From the NCBI GenBank assembly GCA_011319805.1, contig SJRY01000050.1, positions 1,116,001 to 1,180,000 of the forward strand: DNA of 64,000 nucleotides, in the 5' to 3' direction. The position numbers were made by a program, and so were the translations under genes. Within the stretch, counting starts at the first letter, position 1. Each line of letters starts with the position of its first letter. Shown one piece after another: positions 49,652 through 61,320 of this stretch. A model generated the notes under the pieces. That model searched no databases. It saw nothing but the letters and a program-made list of their open reading frames with translations, and was not told the DNA's origin. The DNA comes from Macrocybe gigantea. Lineage: Eukaryota; Basidiomycota; Agaricomycetes; Agaricales; Callistosporiaceae.

Positions 49652-50291
49652 ATGCCTCTCAAGGAAGGATTTTACAACCTCCGGATCGTCAGCATCGAAC
49701 GCCCTGACCCAGGTGTAGGCGGCATGTTTGCGACTGATAATGGCATTGGCCAACCCATCTCCGTGGCGGCGATGAGGCCTGAGACTTTTGAGCGTCAGAA
49801 GGTACGATAGACAAAGTGCCCAGTGCAGAATTTGCTTTTCCCTGAGACATTTCACTCGCACAGTGGCTCGTTCGCCCGGTCGAAGGCAAAGAAGACGTGT
49901 ATAAGATTGTGAAACTTTTTGTCCCAGGACCCCAGCCGGGCTTCGCAACCAAGGGTTATGATAGTACAGCCGTCGTACTTGGCAATGATCCTCAAGAGTG
50001 GCGCCTTGCAGAAGTAGGATTATCGGCGAACACCTTCTTGTGAGTTGATATTGCCAAGCTGGCCATGTGCCAGGTAATCGAACCACGTTAGGGTCCACCC
50101 GAACAAGCTTGCTCCACCTGGAGTAGGATTTTTTCTTGCAACCGAGAACACATTCGACGTACGTTGCCTTGAGGAATAAATGTACTGGGATATCTTGATG
50201 AAGCTCTGCCCACTAGGTCGTGGTTGCGGCCGTCCCGGTTGTTCCGGGGGATAGGCCGGCTTGGAAGTTTATTCCAATTGAAAAAGATTGA
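49652..50291 (+). CDS. I66-like beta-trefoil protease inhibitor
   Basis: Resembles the fungal serine protease inhibitors of family I66 (cospin type), small cytosolic beta-trefoil proteins used against animal predators. The start is the ATG at 49652: PLKEGFYNLRIVSIERP is the usual first strand pair. Following exons give QKWLVRPVEGKEDVYKIVKLF, YDSTAVVLGNDPQEWRLAEV, VHPNKLAPPGVGFFLATENTFD and VVVAAVPVVPGDRPAWKFIPIEKD with a stop at 50291. The WLV.P, .EW.L and AWKFIPIE motifs are the repeated trefoil ends. Four exons with introns of about 50-65 nt. No signal peptide, as usual in this family. The reactive-site loop cannot be identified by eye, so target protease is unknown. Confidence 0.72.
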
Positions 50292-50700
50292 ATTCAGGGG
50301 GGGATTCGTGAAAGAATAACCAACGGGCTGTCTATGGGTAAATCGTGATGAATGAAGCATGTACGGTATATCTGCGAGCTTTGGTGTACCTGAATACACT
50401 GTTTTGGCGCTTTGTCTCTGATACTAGAACCACAAAAGAAGAGTAAGACAAGGAATGCAGAGGTAGGATCTCCACGAAATACACAGGGAAAGCCTGGAAG
50501 GCTCTTTGACGAGTTTAGCGTCACTGCAAAGCTGAAGTAGTGAGACGCGTTGGTTTGAAAGTGTCTGGTCACGTGCCTCGTTCCACATTCAGCCTCGCCG
50601 CTCAACGACGCCAACGTTGTCACATATGTGGCAGCCTTGATATACCGAAACCCGTCTGTTTATCATTCAACTCTCAGAAAAGCTGAAAGGACTAGTGAGC

Positions 50701-53414
50701 ATGCTTTACGATCCATATAATTGCTTGCAGCTTACAAGAATTAGCCTTGTAATGGTGGGCTTTGCTGCGGGGTCGCTTGGATCGGGGGATGGGCGTCCTG
50801 CGCAGAAATTTCGCGGCATTCCTCACATTTTGGGTCCACAATGGGCGCATCTCCCGACTTTGACGATAGGGTTACTCGGTGTCCAAATATTCTGGAGCGT
50901 TGAGATGGGATATGCGTCACCATACCTTCTATCCCTTGGGCTGTCAAAATCCTCCATGGCTGCAGTGTTTCTTGCCGGACCACTTTCTGGACTGATTATG
51001 CAACCTCTTATTGGTACCTTAGCCGATAACTCGACGTCGCGATTCGGGAGGAGGCGACCGTACATGCTGCTTGGTACGGGCATCTGCGTGTTCGCCATGC
51101 TGCTTTTGGGATTCACCAGGGGCGTGGCTGCGATATTTACGGGCTGGAATAATTCTGCGGTATGTGTCTAGACGAGGGACACTGTTGTAACACTAATGAT
51201 CCTAAAAGAATGACGCCTTAACGATCATCCTTGCTGTCATATCTATATACCTGATCGATTTTGCTATTAATGCGGTCCAAGCGCTGGACCGAGCTCTTCT
51301 GGTAGACACACTTCCTTCTTCTCAACAATCTTTGGGCAATGCTTGGGCTGCCCGCATGCTTGGATTCGGTGCTGTGGTTGGCTTTTTCGTGTGAGTTCTT
51401 TTTGTAACCGACCAAGTCTGGCTATTTTTCATGAATGTTGTCTAGCGGTACAATTCCTTTGCCAACCTTATTCCCTTTTCTGGGTAAAACTCAGCTACAG
51501 GTGCTGAGCGTCATCGTATCTCTTCTTTTACTAGGAGGCCATGTCTTGATGGCTCTGTGCGTGAAGGAACGGATCCTCCTCAAATCCGAAGATGAAAGTT
51601 CGGGGTTCGGTGACCTCTCCGTGTCAGGCTGCTGTGCTTTCATTGACACTCTTTTTCCAGCCAAAAACATGGATCTCGGTCTTCTAATGCATTCATACGA
51701 GAAGTGCGCGACTTGTGGACCAATATGCTCACATTGCCGAGTGTTATCAGGCAAATTGTACGTTTTGTTGTGCCATGCCATCGAGGTATCCTTTTTAATC
51801 ATTTACACAGTGCATAATCCAGTTTTTGTGCGTGCACGGCTACCACTCCCCTCAGAAACACTCGTTCATAACCCAGCCACAGTGTCTGGATCGCGTGGTT
51901 TCCTCTTCTATTCTACACCACCATTTACGTCGGCGACCTGTACAAGCGCGCCAATCCACTCTCATCTCGGGATGCACCTTTCGATTCTCAAACGCTGCGC
52001 CAGCGCGCCCTTGCTCGCAACGCAGAAGCGACACGTCTCGGTTCCCGAGCCCTTTTCTACTCTGCCGTCCTCGCACTGATCATAAACTGGGTCATGCCTG
52101 CATTCGTGGCGACGCCAGTCAGCAAGCGCTCATTGTCGTCGCGCGAGTACCGTTCGCGGAACGCGAGCGTTGTCGGCGAGCCCTTGGGTGGGCTTGGCGA
52201 GGAGATCGGGAGCGCGCGTGTTGGGAGCGCTGGACTTGAAGACGAGACGCGGCAGCGGAGACGGTGGCTACATCATAGAGAGGACCAGGGCTGGGAGGTG
52301 TTAGGCATGCGGTTCAAGTTGAAGATTCCAGAAAGCATGAAAATCAACTTGGCGACGTTGTGGGCTGTTAGTCACTTGGTACTGGGACTCTGCATGTTGG
52401 GCACGCTGTGGTTTAGTCAATTCGTTCTTCGCTCGATGCTTGACCCCATGCCACGTCTTGCAGATTCACAGATTCGGTTACGGGAGCGACATTCCTGATT
52501 GGTGTGACGGGGTTCTCTTGGGCCATAACGCAATGGGCGCCATTCTCTTTAGTGAGTAGGACTCGATGGTCTGTTTTCTGCGGCATTGCTGACATGGAAC
52601 AGCTAGGAGAAGCTATTTTGACAGAACCAGATCCAGCTGCGGGCGAACCTATCCAGTTATCAGATTCTCGAACACCCATTCACGAGTCAGAACAGGAAGG
52701 TTTTTTGGAGCATTCGGATTCAGACAACGACGACGAGAGAGACGATAGACGGGGGTCGAATGGAGTAGATGTCGAAGTGAATGGTGTTATGGGCAGCAAT
52801 CTCGCTAGGTTAAGCCGCCCAGACCTCCACCAAGGACATGAAGACGAGTGGGAGGAAGATGACGGGGTCTCGGATCCGGAGACTGGCCAAGGGGGCTTGA
52901 GCGCGAAAGCTGGCATTATTCTTGTATGCGTGTCTCGTTCAGCTTCAACGTTCGTCCTAATTGCGGAATGCTTTTATTTATACAACAGGGAATTCACAAT
53001 ATTTTTATTGTTATACCTCAATTTCTCGTGACTGGCCTGTCGGCCATCATATTCGCCGTTTTTGACCCCGTCCAATCGCACGCCGGTGTCCTTCCGTCTC
53101 ATCCTCCGCCGCCCGCTTCCGTAAACGGCACGACGCCGGTCAAGTAGCAAACGTGACCATGAGGACAGTCGGAGCAGCAGTCAGAGAGTTGGCCAAATAC
53201 GCGGAGAATGAGGACAGCGTCACGGAGGCGCAAAATTACGATAACGATGGAAAGTCTAATTCGGTTGTGTATGTTCTGAGGTGAGCGTGTTTCTGGCTGT
53301 CGCGACGTGGCTTTTGTTCAATAATTCGCTGCGTTTTGTAGACTGGGCGGAGTAGCTGCTTTAGTCGCGTTTGTACTAGGTTGGCGCCTCGCTAGAGAGA
53401 TGCGTCATCGCTAA
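50701..53414 (+). CDS. MFS transporter of the sucrose/Slc45 (GPH) type
   Basis: A 12-helix proton-coupled sugar transporter-like protein. Landmarks: GLLGVQIFWSVEMGYASPYL (helix 1), the loop motif GTLADNSTSRFGRRRPYMLLG typical of SUT/Slc45 proteins, NAVQALDRALLVDTLP in helix 4-5 region, WFPLLFYTTIYVGDLY after helix 6-7, then a long polar loop, ATFLIGVTGFSWAITQWAPFSL, a second acidic loop, and GIHNIFIVIPQFLVTGLSAIIFAVFD. The end is LGGVAALVAFVLGWRLAREMRHR with a stop at 53414. About ten exons. The exact start is uncertain; ATG 50701 gives a short polar N-terminus. Between 53080 and 53150 an intron from GTGTCC to CAAG restores the frame and is my preferred reading. Substrate likely sucrose or another sugar by family. 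Confidence 0.8.
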
Positions 53415-53953
53415 AATACATGGTCATGGCTTCGATACTTGGGTGGTATGCTCTAGGTTGCCCGACACAACGATCACACATCAGGTAGTAGGATAGGGGG
53501 AAACCTCGCTCATCAGAGGGTTGAACGATACATCATTTTCGGTCGTCTATGCTGAAGACGCTGCACCTCATCACCTTCCGCTGTGAATTGCTCACTCTCC
53601 TGCAAAATTGAGCACGTCCCGCTGATAAGCGCCAACTAACAACCTTTCTTCTAGCATGCCCTAATCCTTACAGAGATTCATGAGCGAAGCGCTCAAAGCC
53701 GACGACATGGATTTCGCCTTACAGATATTCAATCAAGCGCGCCACACACCCATGAGTCAATTAAGGCATTAGAATGATCAGAGGTGTCGCCCCACTTGCG
53801 ATGCTGTAAATATAGGGCAGCGATTATGCCAATGGAAACCAGAATCAAATGAGCTACTCATGAAATCGAAATTCAGATTGGGGATGGTCTTTATTACGGG
53901 TTGAGCGACGGTGACATAACAGAACCCTGTTATCCTTTTTTCCCTTAGGTATT
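53415..53953. other. Intergenic, convergent gene ends
   Basis: Lies between the stop of the transporter gene and the stop of the third helical gene. No coding or RNA feature seen. Confidence 0.5.
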
Positions 53954-56900
53954 TCAGGTATCAAAGAAAGCATAGCTTGCTCCTTCGAACTCCAAAAAGC
54001 CTTCGGTCACCAACTGGACGTCGAACTCATCCCAATCTGACTTCTTCGCATTCACTGTCCACGTCGTAAAAGGACCCGGAGCACCGAACGTTGAATCTTT
54101 ATCGTCCGAAGATGGTTTCTTGACAAGTCGGCCGTCATCTTGCTCGCGCCTGTGGCCCTCTATCGTAGCGTTATACGAATACAGCGTCTTGAGAGAATCG
54201 TGGAAGAAGGTGTTGGCGATCCCACGACGGGAGACGATGACTTCGTGGCCGGCATGTGCGATCTCCGCCCGGAACAATGCACGTTTTGAGTGGGATTTTG
54301 CGCGAAGATCGGTAAGTATGAACTTGACGCGGTAGACGCGAACATTCGCGTTTCCGGTAAACTCGCGGTTCAGGGCGTTCGTCGGATGCTTAGGGAAAAC
54401 TGGAGGAATGGACAAATCTATTCGTTTATCTTTTAAAAATGCGTTGAGCTCGTCCTTGGTCAGATAGCGACGTTTTCCTGTGCCTCTTTGGGTGGCTGGG
54501 AAATCGGCGGGCGCGTTGCTGTTTTCTTCCGTAGCGCGAAGCAAAAGATCGTCAAGGTTCGAACGTACCACGGCTAGAACGTCCGATGTGATAGTGAGTG
54601 GGATATCCCCATTGACGTCTGCTCCAGACAGCTTCAGTAGGTCCTCCCTTTTCAAGATCTTGAATGTGAGAGCCCTTTGGCCCATGCTGATGTATCTAGT
54701 GGATGATTGAAATAGTGAAGTCATACGACGTGGACCGCGCACGCACCTCATGACACGAGCTCGAGCATTGTCATATATAAGGCGCATGTAATTTGTCATG
54801 CGTTCGAGATCTATGGTATTACCCAAACTGAGTGATGGTCGACGAGCCGCAATGACGCGTCTCACCCTCGTTGATGATTACATCTTTCTCAGCTACAACC
54901 TTCATTTTTTCGAGATCCGTTTTCTTGGCTATGCGGTCGAGGATAGCTTGTAATGAATTGTTATACTCGACGATATCTTCGTTGCGGGCCACCAGAGCAT
55001 TGATGAACGTTTCGAATTTCTGAAGAAGCGCGTCGCCCAATGCCGCGAACTGAGTGGTTGTAAAGTCAGCGAGGAGCGATTCGAGCTTCTCCTTCTCGAT
55101 GACAAACTTGTCTACGCGGCCATCAACGTGAAACTCTCCAGAAAGTTTGTCTTTGCTAAAGTCCACGGTGAGATCCTTGCGACTGGTGATGGTCGAGCGC
55201 TTAAGACTTTCGAGCAGGTACTTCTTTGACACCGGGAAGCCGACAGTATTGTTCAGCAAGGTTATACCAGTCGTAGCCCATCTTGACCGCCGTCGTGCCA
55301 GCCGATGTCATTCGTGCAAAGGGAGAGGATATGAGATCGCACATGGCGTTGATAACCTCCTTGGTTTCGATATAGTGCGATTGCTTGATCTGATCTTTGA
55401 GAGCTTCGTAGGCCTTCTGGAAGTCGCGGTGCAAACTCTCGACCTCCTGTCCAGAGACCTCAATCTTGGTGTTCAGCTTCTTGCAATCTTCGACTATGGT
55501 CTTGATTTCGTCGTCGAGATCCTTCAACGAGTCGTCGATGTTAGCTTTAGTCAAGGAGACGGCATCCTTGACGCTCTGCTGCTTCTCCAGCGCTGCGTGA
55601 TAATCCACATACGAAGTTTCTAGCTGTTTGAATACTTTCATCGCAGACTCGAGGTAGTTCTGGTAGGTCGAATAGGACAACCTGGGCACCCAGTTCGCTC
55701 TGTAGCCGTAAAAGTCGGTATCACCCGCGATGACTGTGGATAGCTGTGTCGCTGCAGCCCTACGCAAATGATTCAGCTTATCAAGGCTTCCGGGACAATG
55801 GAGAGACGAGTCTTGTTGTTCATATGCCTGGTAAGTTGATCAGCATTTTGGTACAACGCTGGAGATGCCAGATTTACCTTGTACAATGGGTCGGTGCTTT
55901 GCAAGGGCAAAAATGAGAACCGAAGTAGAAGGCGCCTGAGAAGTCCGATGGCGGAGTCCTGATATCCGAAATACCAGTAGGTCATAGCACAATCAAAGAG
56001 CATTTGGCATTGATCAGGGTGGACAAAGACTGTTGTACACTGGCGGAGGAGTTGCGGAACAGAGGCAGGATCGAGTTCTATGAGGTGGTGAATGTATTTG
56101 GATTTCCCTTCATTGCCTTTGTTGCCTGGTGTTCCTCGTTGTCCCCCGTTCATAGGAGGCTCCGCTGATCCACCGAAGCCTCCCACGGAGGAGGCGTGTG
56201 CTTTCAGATTGGCTTCTTCTTCAAGAGCTTGTTTCTCGATCTTTTTGGCGACTTGAAAAGTCTTTTCCAGAGCCGGGTCATACAAAGGCGGGTCGGTCGA
56301 CGAGACCTTCTCGAGCGTCTGCTCGATGGGTTCCATGATATGCTTGATCGCGTGCCGGTCCGAGTCATTCAGTGTCGTTGCGAGGGCAATGGCAGATCGA
56401 AGGTCCGATGCTAAAGGACTGTCGGGGCTGACTTTCGTGCGAAGAACGTCTTTCGCATTATATGTTTTGTTCGAGGCGATCTGATAAAGCCTCTGACAAA
56501 GATCTATCCTCGAGGAGTAGGCCAGGTATTGCACTTCTCCTCCGTCCCCGCCGTTTCCAGCTTTGCCAGCCGTCTCGCGGGTGTCACCGCCATCGCCCCC
56601 TCGAGCCTGTAATGCCAGATTGTTTGCGGTGACAGCGTCGCAGGACTCAATGTAGACCGTCAGCTTGCCAGCAGGTTTTCCATTGATGGAAGGGGTAGGT
56701 TGGCCTCCGGTGTCATTGTTCGTGCCGTCGGCACCAGATATGTCGATTTTTGATGTAGAATCGTTCGAAAGCTGCATGGAGCGAGTCGATAACGTCATGG
56801 AGCTGGCGGAAGATGCGATTTCTAGTTTGAAGGACTCGGAGAGTTTGATTCGTTCTGCGAAGATGTGGAATGCCTTGGTGCTGGACGACCATGTAGTGCC

Positions 56901-57097
56901 GAAAGACGATCCCTTTCCTATGCTAACGCCGTCTTCTGCGACGGAGAGAATGAGCAACTGTTCTGGCTGCTTGTACGTCCGAAAAGATGGTCTGGTGGCA
57001 AGCGTATCGCCGATGCGGAGACCTGTTTTACTGGTGGCCATAATGCTTCAGCATCGTATTCCATCTATCGAACTTGTTAAAACTCACACGAAGACAT
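53954..57097 (-). CDS. Large helical protein, module 3, with frame breaks
   Basis: Third paralogue, same exon plan: a 10-nt first exon at ATG 57097, long exon from about 57030 to 55880, second long exon from about 55830, a short exon near 54770-54830, last exon ending at 53954. Conserved segments: GIGKGSSFGTTW-type start region, GGDGGDTRETAGKAGNGGDGG, VHPDQCQMLFDCAMTYWYFGY, SVSKKYLLESLKRSTITSRKD-like block, MTNYMRLIYDNARARVM, GAPGPFTTWTV and LEFEGASYAF. Two frame changes are needed relative to the paralogues: near 56986-56990 close to the N-terminus, and near 55250-55256 just after GYDWYNLAE. Both differ from the paralogues only in the lengths of short base runs. Whether they are real or assembly faults cannot be told. 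Divergent from the P-47-like gene at 58174. Confidence 0.68.
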
Positions 57098-58173
57098 GCT
57101 GGACGCGTTTCTGTTTCAGAACCGCGCTGAGCTGATTTCAGGATACGGGATGTGGTAGACACTTCAAGTTGGCAGGGCCTTGATAACGCCCGTAGAATTA
57201 ACATGTTAAACGGATTCAGAAACGTGGTCAGACCATGCTTGTGTACTTGGTGGTCATCCATCTCGGTGGTTCTATGGATCTGGTGTGACGATTGATCATT
57301 GATTGTCTTGATAACCAGTTCGGCTCAAGCAATTTCACGAATCATTCATTACTCCTGTCATTTTCGACTTCTGGACCGCTCTACAGTTGTGAAAATGCTT
57401 CATTTGTGGTGTCAGCAGGTCGACAGAGGATGTGCGTACTTTGCCGCGGAGTTGAAGTTCAGTCGAACATGCTTTGATCAGGATTGATAAAAGCGTTCAG
57501 CTGCCATATTATGGGTATTACTACACGTGTTTGACGAAATTTTAATCGACTTCGAACCTGTTCGATAAAATTGTACAAGAATAGGAACAAAAAATATGTC
57601 GAGGACTCGGCAAGAGGCTGCAAAAGGGCTCCAATTGCGTTCCTTCCACAGAGCCAGAACATTCGGACCAACTGTACTGAACCCACAGGCCTAGCACCGA
57701 CAGGTTAACCAGTGAAGGTGAGTAGTATGATGACAGGATATATGTAATATTCCTGCCTCCCACGTCATTTGGATGGACTGGTCCTGGCGATCGTCCACTT
57801 CGTATCACACTATCACTCTAATCCCGAGCTATTTAGGCTTCTCGTATAAAGCATCACCGAAAACTCCGCCCCGTTACTTAGCTTTCTTTCTCATTCTTCT
57901 CCCGTGCTCTTTAAGAGCATCTGTACCAGGCCGTCGATCATTGAACGCCTCATCTGGTGATAAGAGTGGAGCGAAGCGACCATCGCAAAAGCATTCACAT
58001 CTACAGTATACGCCGCAGTACGTTTAACTTAAGCGCTGTTGTATGCTCAAATAACTGAAGTCGATACCTTTTCGCAGGCGTTATCTCTTCTCTTCTTGTT
58101 CAAGAGTCCCACCATCGGTACGTTTCGCTTCCTCCCAGAGCAATCGGCATTCTCTTTACACTTGGCAGAAACA
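57098..58173. promoter_or_regulatory. Shared divergent promoter region of module 3
   Basis: About 1.08 kb between the helical gene start (minus) and the P-47-like start (plus). No gene recognised. A TATAAAG element lies at 57845-57851 on the plus strand, and AT-rich stretches at 57180-57210 and 57530-57600. Confidence 0.4.
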
Positions 58174-60112
58174 ATGGCCAGCCCTGCAGAATTGCCCAAG
58201 TTCATCGAAGCGCTGCAGAAGTCCGGAAGCATTACGCAGAATTGGGACGTCGCAGTCTCCTACAACGCGAAGAAGATCAACGCAAAACTCGCAGAGAGTT
58301 TCGCGAAGCAAAATGCGTCTGGCATGATTCAGCATTTCGACATTTCGTTCGAAGATAGGGACAGGAAGGGTAAATATACCCAATACTATCACCTGAAACT
58401 TGGTCAGTTCCGCGTGCATTCAAGAACCAGAACCTGGCGCATTAACAATGGTGATTCTGCAGGCCCTCCGCTCATTCAATTTGTTTCTACGACGGCGGAC
58501 CCCACTTGCAACCTCACGATGCCGGTGATGGGCGGTCAAATGTGGACGAAAGACAGCGAGGGCGAAAGCCCTAAAGAAAATATCGCCGCAGGCAAATATA
58601 CGATCAGCCTTGCTGGACTCCTGCTTGCCGCCGCGCAAGGGTCGACCATCATCAAAGAAAAGGTAGTCGACGTCCCAAACCCTAAGGTCAAGAAGACGGA
58701 GATCACTGTTTGCCTCGACTTCCGCACCAGCTCCAAATATCTCATTATCGACGTCAAGTTTCCAAAAGACGACGACACTGCGATTTCGAACTCAAAATTG
58801 CCGACAATGATCAAGAATAAACTCCAAGAAAGCGACGCCGGGATGCACTACAAGCTCGCCACCGTTAGCAACGAGGTCGCCGGCGACGTTCTCGACCTCG
58901 TCCCTTCAAAATTCATTTTCGTCACGTTCTCCCCAGAGGAGGATCAAAATTCTACAGAGACGGCTCTTACCCTCCTAATCCAGACCCATGGCAGCGACAA
59001 AAACGAGGGCGACACCAAGTACGTCCAAGCGGCTTGGATCACTACCTGGAAAAACGTGAAAGTCGCACCGATTCCGAAAGGTCACACTGCTGCTATATTC
59101 ATCAATAATTCGTTCTTCATGCAGAAATATGTCAACAAGGGCCTCGAGGCTTTACATCTGACCGAGGTGAAGGAAGGACCCGCCGCAGGTGGAGGAATGC
59201 GTGTCACCGGAAAATGGAAGCACCCTTTGCATCGCGCAAAGGACGGTCGGTGGGATAAGAAGCCGGACCTCGAAAGACTGCCTTTGCAACCAACATTGTT
59301 CTGGGCGGAAGTGCCTGATAAAGATTATGACCCTAACAAAGGCGACCAACATTTCACGGTAACCTTTGCTCATGGAGTGAGTTTAATGATGATTGGACTG
59401 TCATTGGGATCATTAACTTCCATTACAGAACGGGACAGATAAACCTGGGACGGTCAACCTCTCATGGAAATGGTCCTTCGATGATGAATGGAGCGGCAAG
59501 CGGGTGAGTCGTGGTGAACGACGAATCGATATCTACGCATAGCTCAGTTTCCCAGTTCTGGAGGGTTTACCAGAAGGAGCCCGGCGGCGGACCTGGCTTC
59601 TGGATGCCGATGTCCGACGAAATTGGAGGAACATACAGAGTTGACTTTTCCTTGAACAAAAACTTTGAATCGCCAACGGTAGACGACGAAAAATTCTCCA
59701 TGGCCGTGAACGTAAACGCAAACGACTGGGCTACTCCAACTACGAACACGTCCCCGGCGTCCGGCTGGGATCGATTCACCGATTTTTCCCATTCGTCAAG
59801 CACAACGGCTTCGGTAAGGATGTCGACGTTTTGATATCGAAAAGACTATGCTGATGGAGGCCTTCGTGATCACTGTTAGATGCTCCACGATGGGTGACGG
59901 ACAAGGTGCCCAAACCGACTTTCACCTTGGACCTGCACACGCTTCGCTTCTTCTTAGTCACAAATATCCTGCGTGAGTGTCGATTCTGCATTTCCAAAAG
60001 GCGATCCCTTGCTGAGTCGTGACTAGTTCCGGGAGAAAAGGTCATCAAAGTCGACAGCAAGGCAGGCTTACTGTTTCCTCGCGATGTCGTGATCGTAGGC
60101 GATATCATCTGA
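58174..60112 (+). CDS. P-47/OrfX-like protein, module 3
   Basis: Paralogue of the module 2 copy with matching introns. The start is the ATG at 58174; upstream the frame is open but has no ATG. Landmarks: AELPKFIEALQKSGSITQNW, DVAVSYNAKKIN, FVSTTADPTCNLTM, YTISLAGLLLAAAQGS, SKFIFVTFSPEEDQ, INNSFFMQKYVNKGLEAL, RVTGKWKHPL, GGTYRVDFSLNKNFESPTVDD, then after a further intron PTFTLDLHTLRFFLVTNIL and the end FPRDVVIVGDII. No signal peptide. One single-base frame break at the short C run 59779-59780, just before the WDRF region joins its next intron; the alternative frame continues the family pattern. Same tentative TULIP/P-47 assignment. Likely cytosolic; partner of the helical gene across the shared promoter. 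Confidence 0.7.
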
Positions 60113-61320
60113 GAAGCGAAAGAAGCGGCAGATTTCTCGTGTACTTTATTGTCAATTTGTCCTGTCTCCGTCTGTAGGGCTACGTCCTGTGTTAGCGTCA
60201 ATCGTATATTCAATTGATATTTCGAGAATTCAAACAAGTATACTCTCCAAAGACACCTTGACGCGTTCATGTAAACTGGAAGAGTCACCCGGCCAAGGCG
60301 GATGCGGCCTGAGCTATGCTGGCGATAATCCTATCAGCCACATCGATAACGAACAGAGTGCAGCTTGAATCGCCCCACGTTTCCTTGCATATCGATCTGA
60401 ATGAGCCGCATTCATGCAGATTGCTGACTTCCTGCATGTGCGGGTCCGTTTGCTTCAACTTGCCTGTTGTGATCCTAAGTATGAATATTCGTCTATATAA
60501 TAATAATTATTAAATTAATAATTGCGTACTTGACACTAACAACTCGTTACGTAATAGTTCTGTCACAGTACCTCGGCGACGCCGCATCTTGTCTGGAAAA
60601 AAAAAGGTTGACCAGGTTACTCTCAAATACTCCACCTTGATTCGATTTTCAAGCTCGCTGGCTCTCTGTAAGCTGTGACGTTTGATCCTTTTACCATATC
60701 ATTGAACGTCTGAAGTTTGGTACTATGGTGTACCTTTAGAAAGTGCTCCAAGCACTACTCCGGCGCGGCCCACCATACTTACCTGACTACGTCAATTACT
60801 TTGCAAATTGAGGAGAGACGTAGAATTATTTTCAAGCCCTCAATGGAATCTCAAAGCATTGATTGTCACACCAACAGTTATCATTTCCCCGGAGCAATGA
60901 GTAATGCGTTCCATTTTTGGCCCACTGCGTCAAACGGAGATGAATTTCTTGTAGGTCATAGATGAGAATCGCGCAAGGCTCGCGCCGTATATGGTCCCCG
61001 ATATGCATTTATCGATGGATGAGGGCATGTACCTCAGCCCTTTCTAGATGAACCCAACAGGGTGATTTGCGGGCTATTTCTTCGGCACTTCTCCATCGCG
61101 TTGTCCTGACTCCGCTGTGCTGCACCATGCTCGTGCCCATCGCGTTCATCACATGACGGAGACACGATCGAAGGTGAGCCAGCATACAAGGCCAAATGAT
61201 CGGTGCGTCCGTTTAACAATGCCACGCCCGATCATAGTTTTGACTCTTTCTCCAGTAGTATCAGCACGCCTGAAAGCTCTCTCCCAAGTTCTCCAACCTC
61301 TTCAGCAGACTTTATAGCCA
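60113..61320. other. Intergenic, possible 5' exon of next gene
   Basis: AT-richer DNA (TAATAATAATTATTAAATTAAT at 60500-60521 region). No clear gene. A Ser/Pro-rich frame at 61203-61439 that overlaps the next gene's start in another frame (TPESSLPSSPTSSADF) could be an upstream exon of it. Confidence 0.35.

Noticed and set aside
53080..53150. Stop codon at about 53145 as the end of the transporter
   Set aside because: A GTGTCC...CAAG intron rejoins the frame and leads to a typical last helix and a basic RLAREMRHR end.
57041..57043. ATG at 57041 as the start of helical gene 3
   Set aside because: It lies within the likely first intron; the paralogues support a 10-nt first exon at 57097 and the N-terminal frame from 57041 does not match them.
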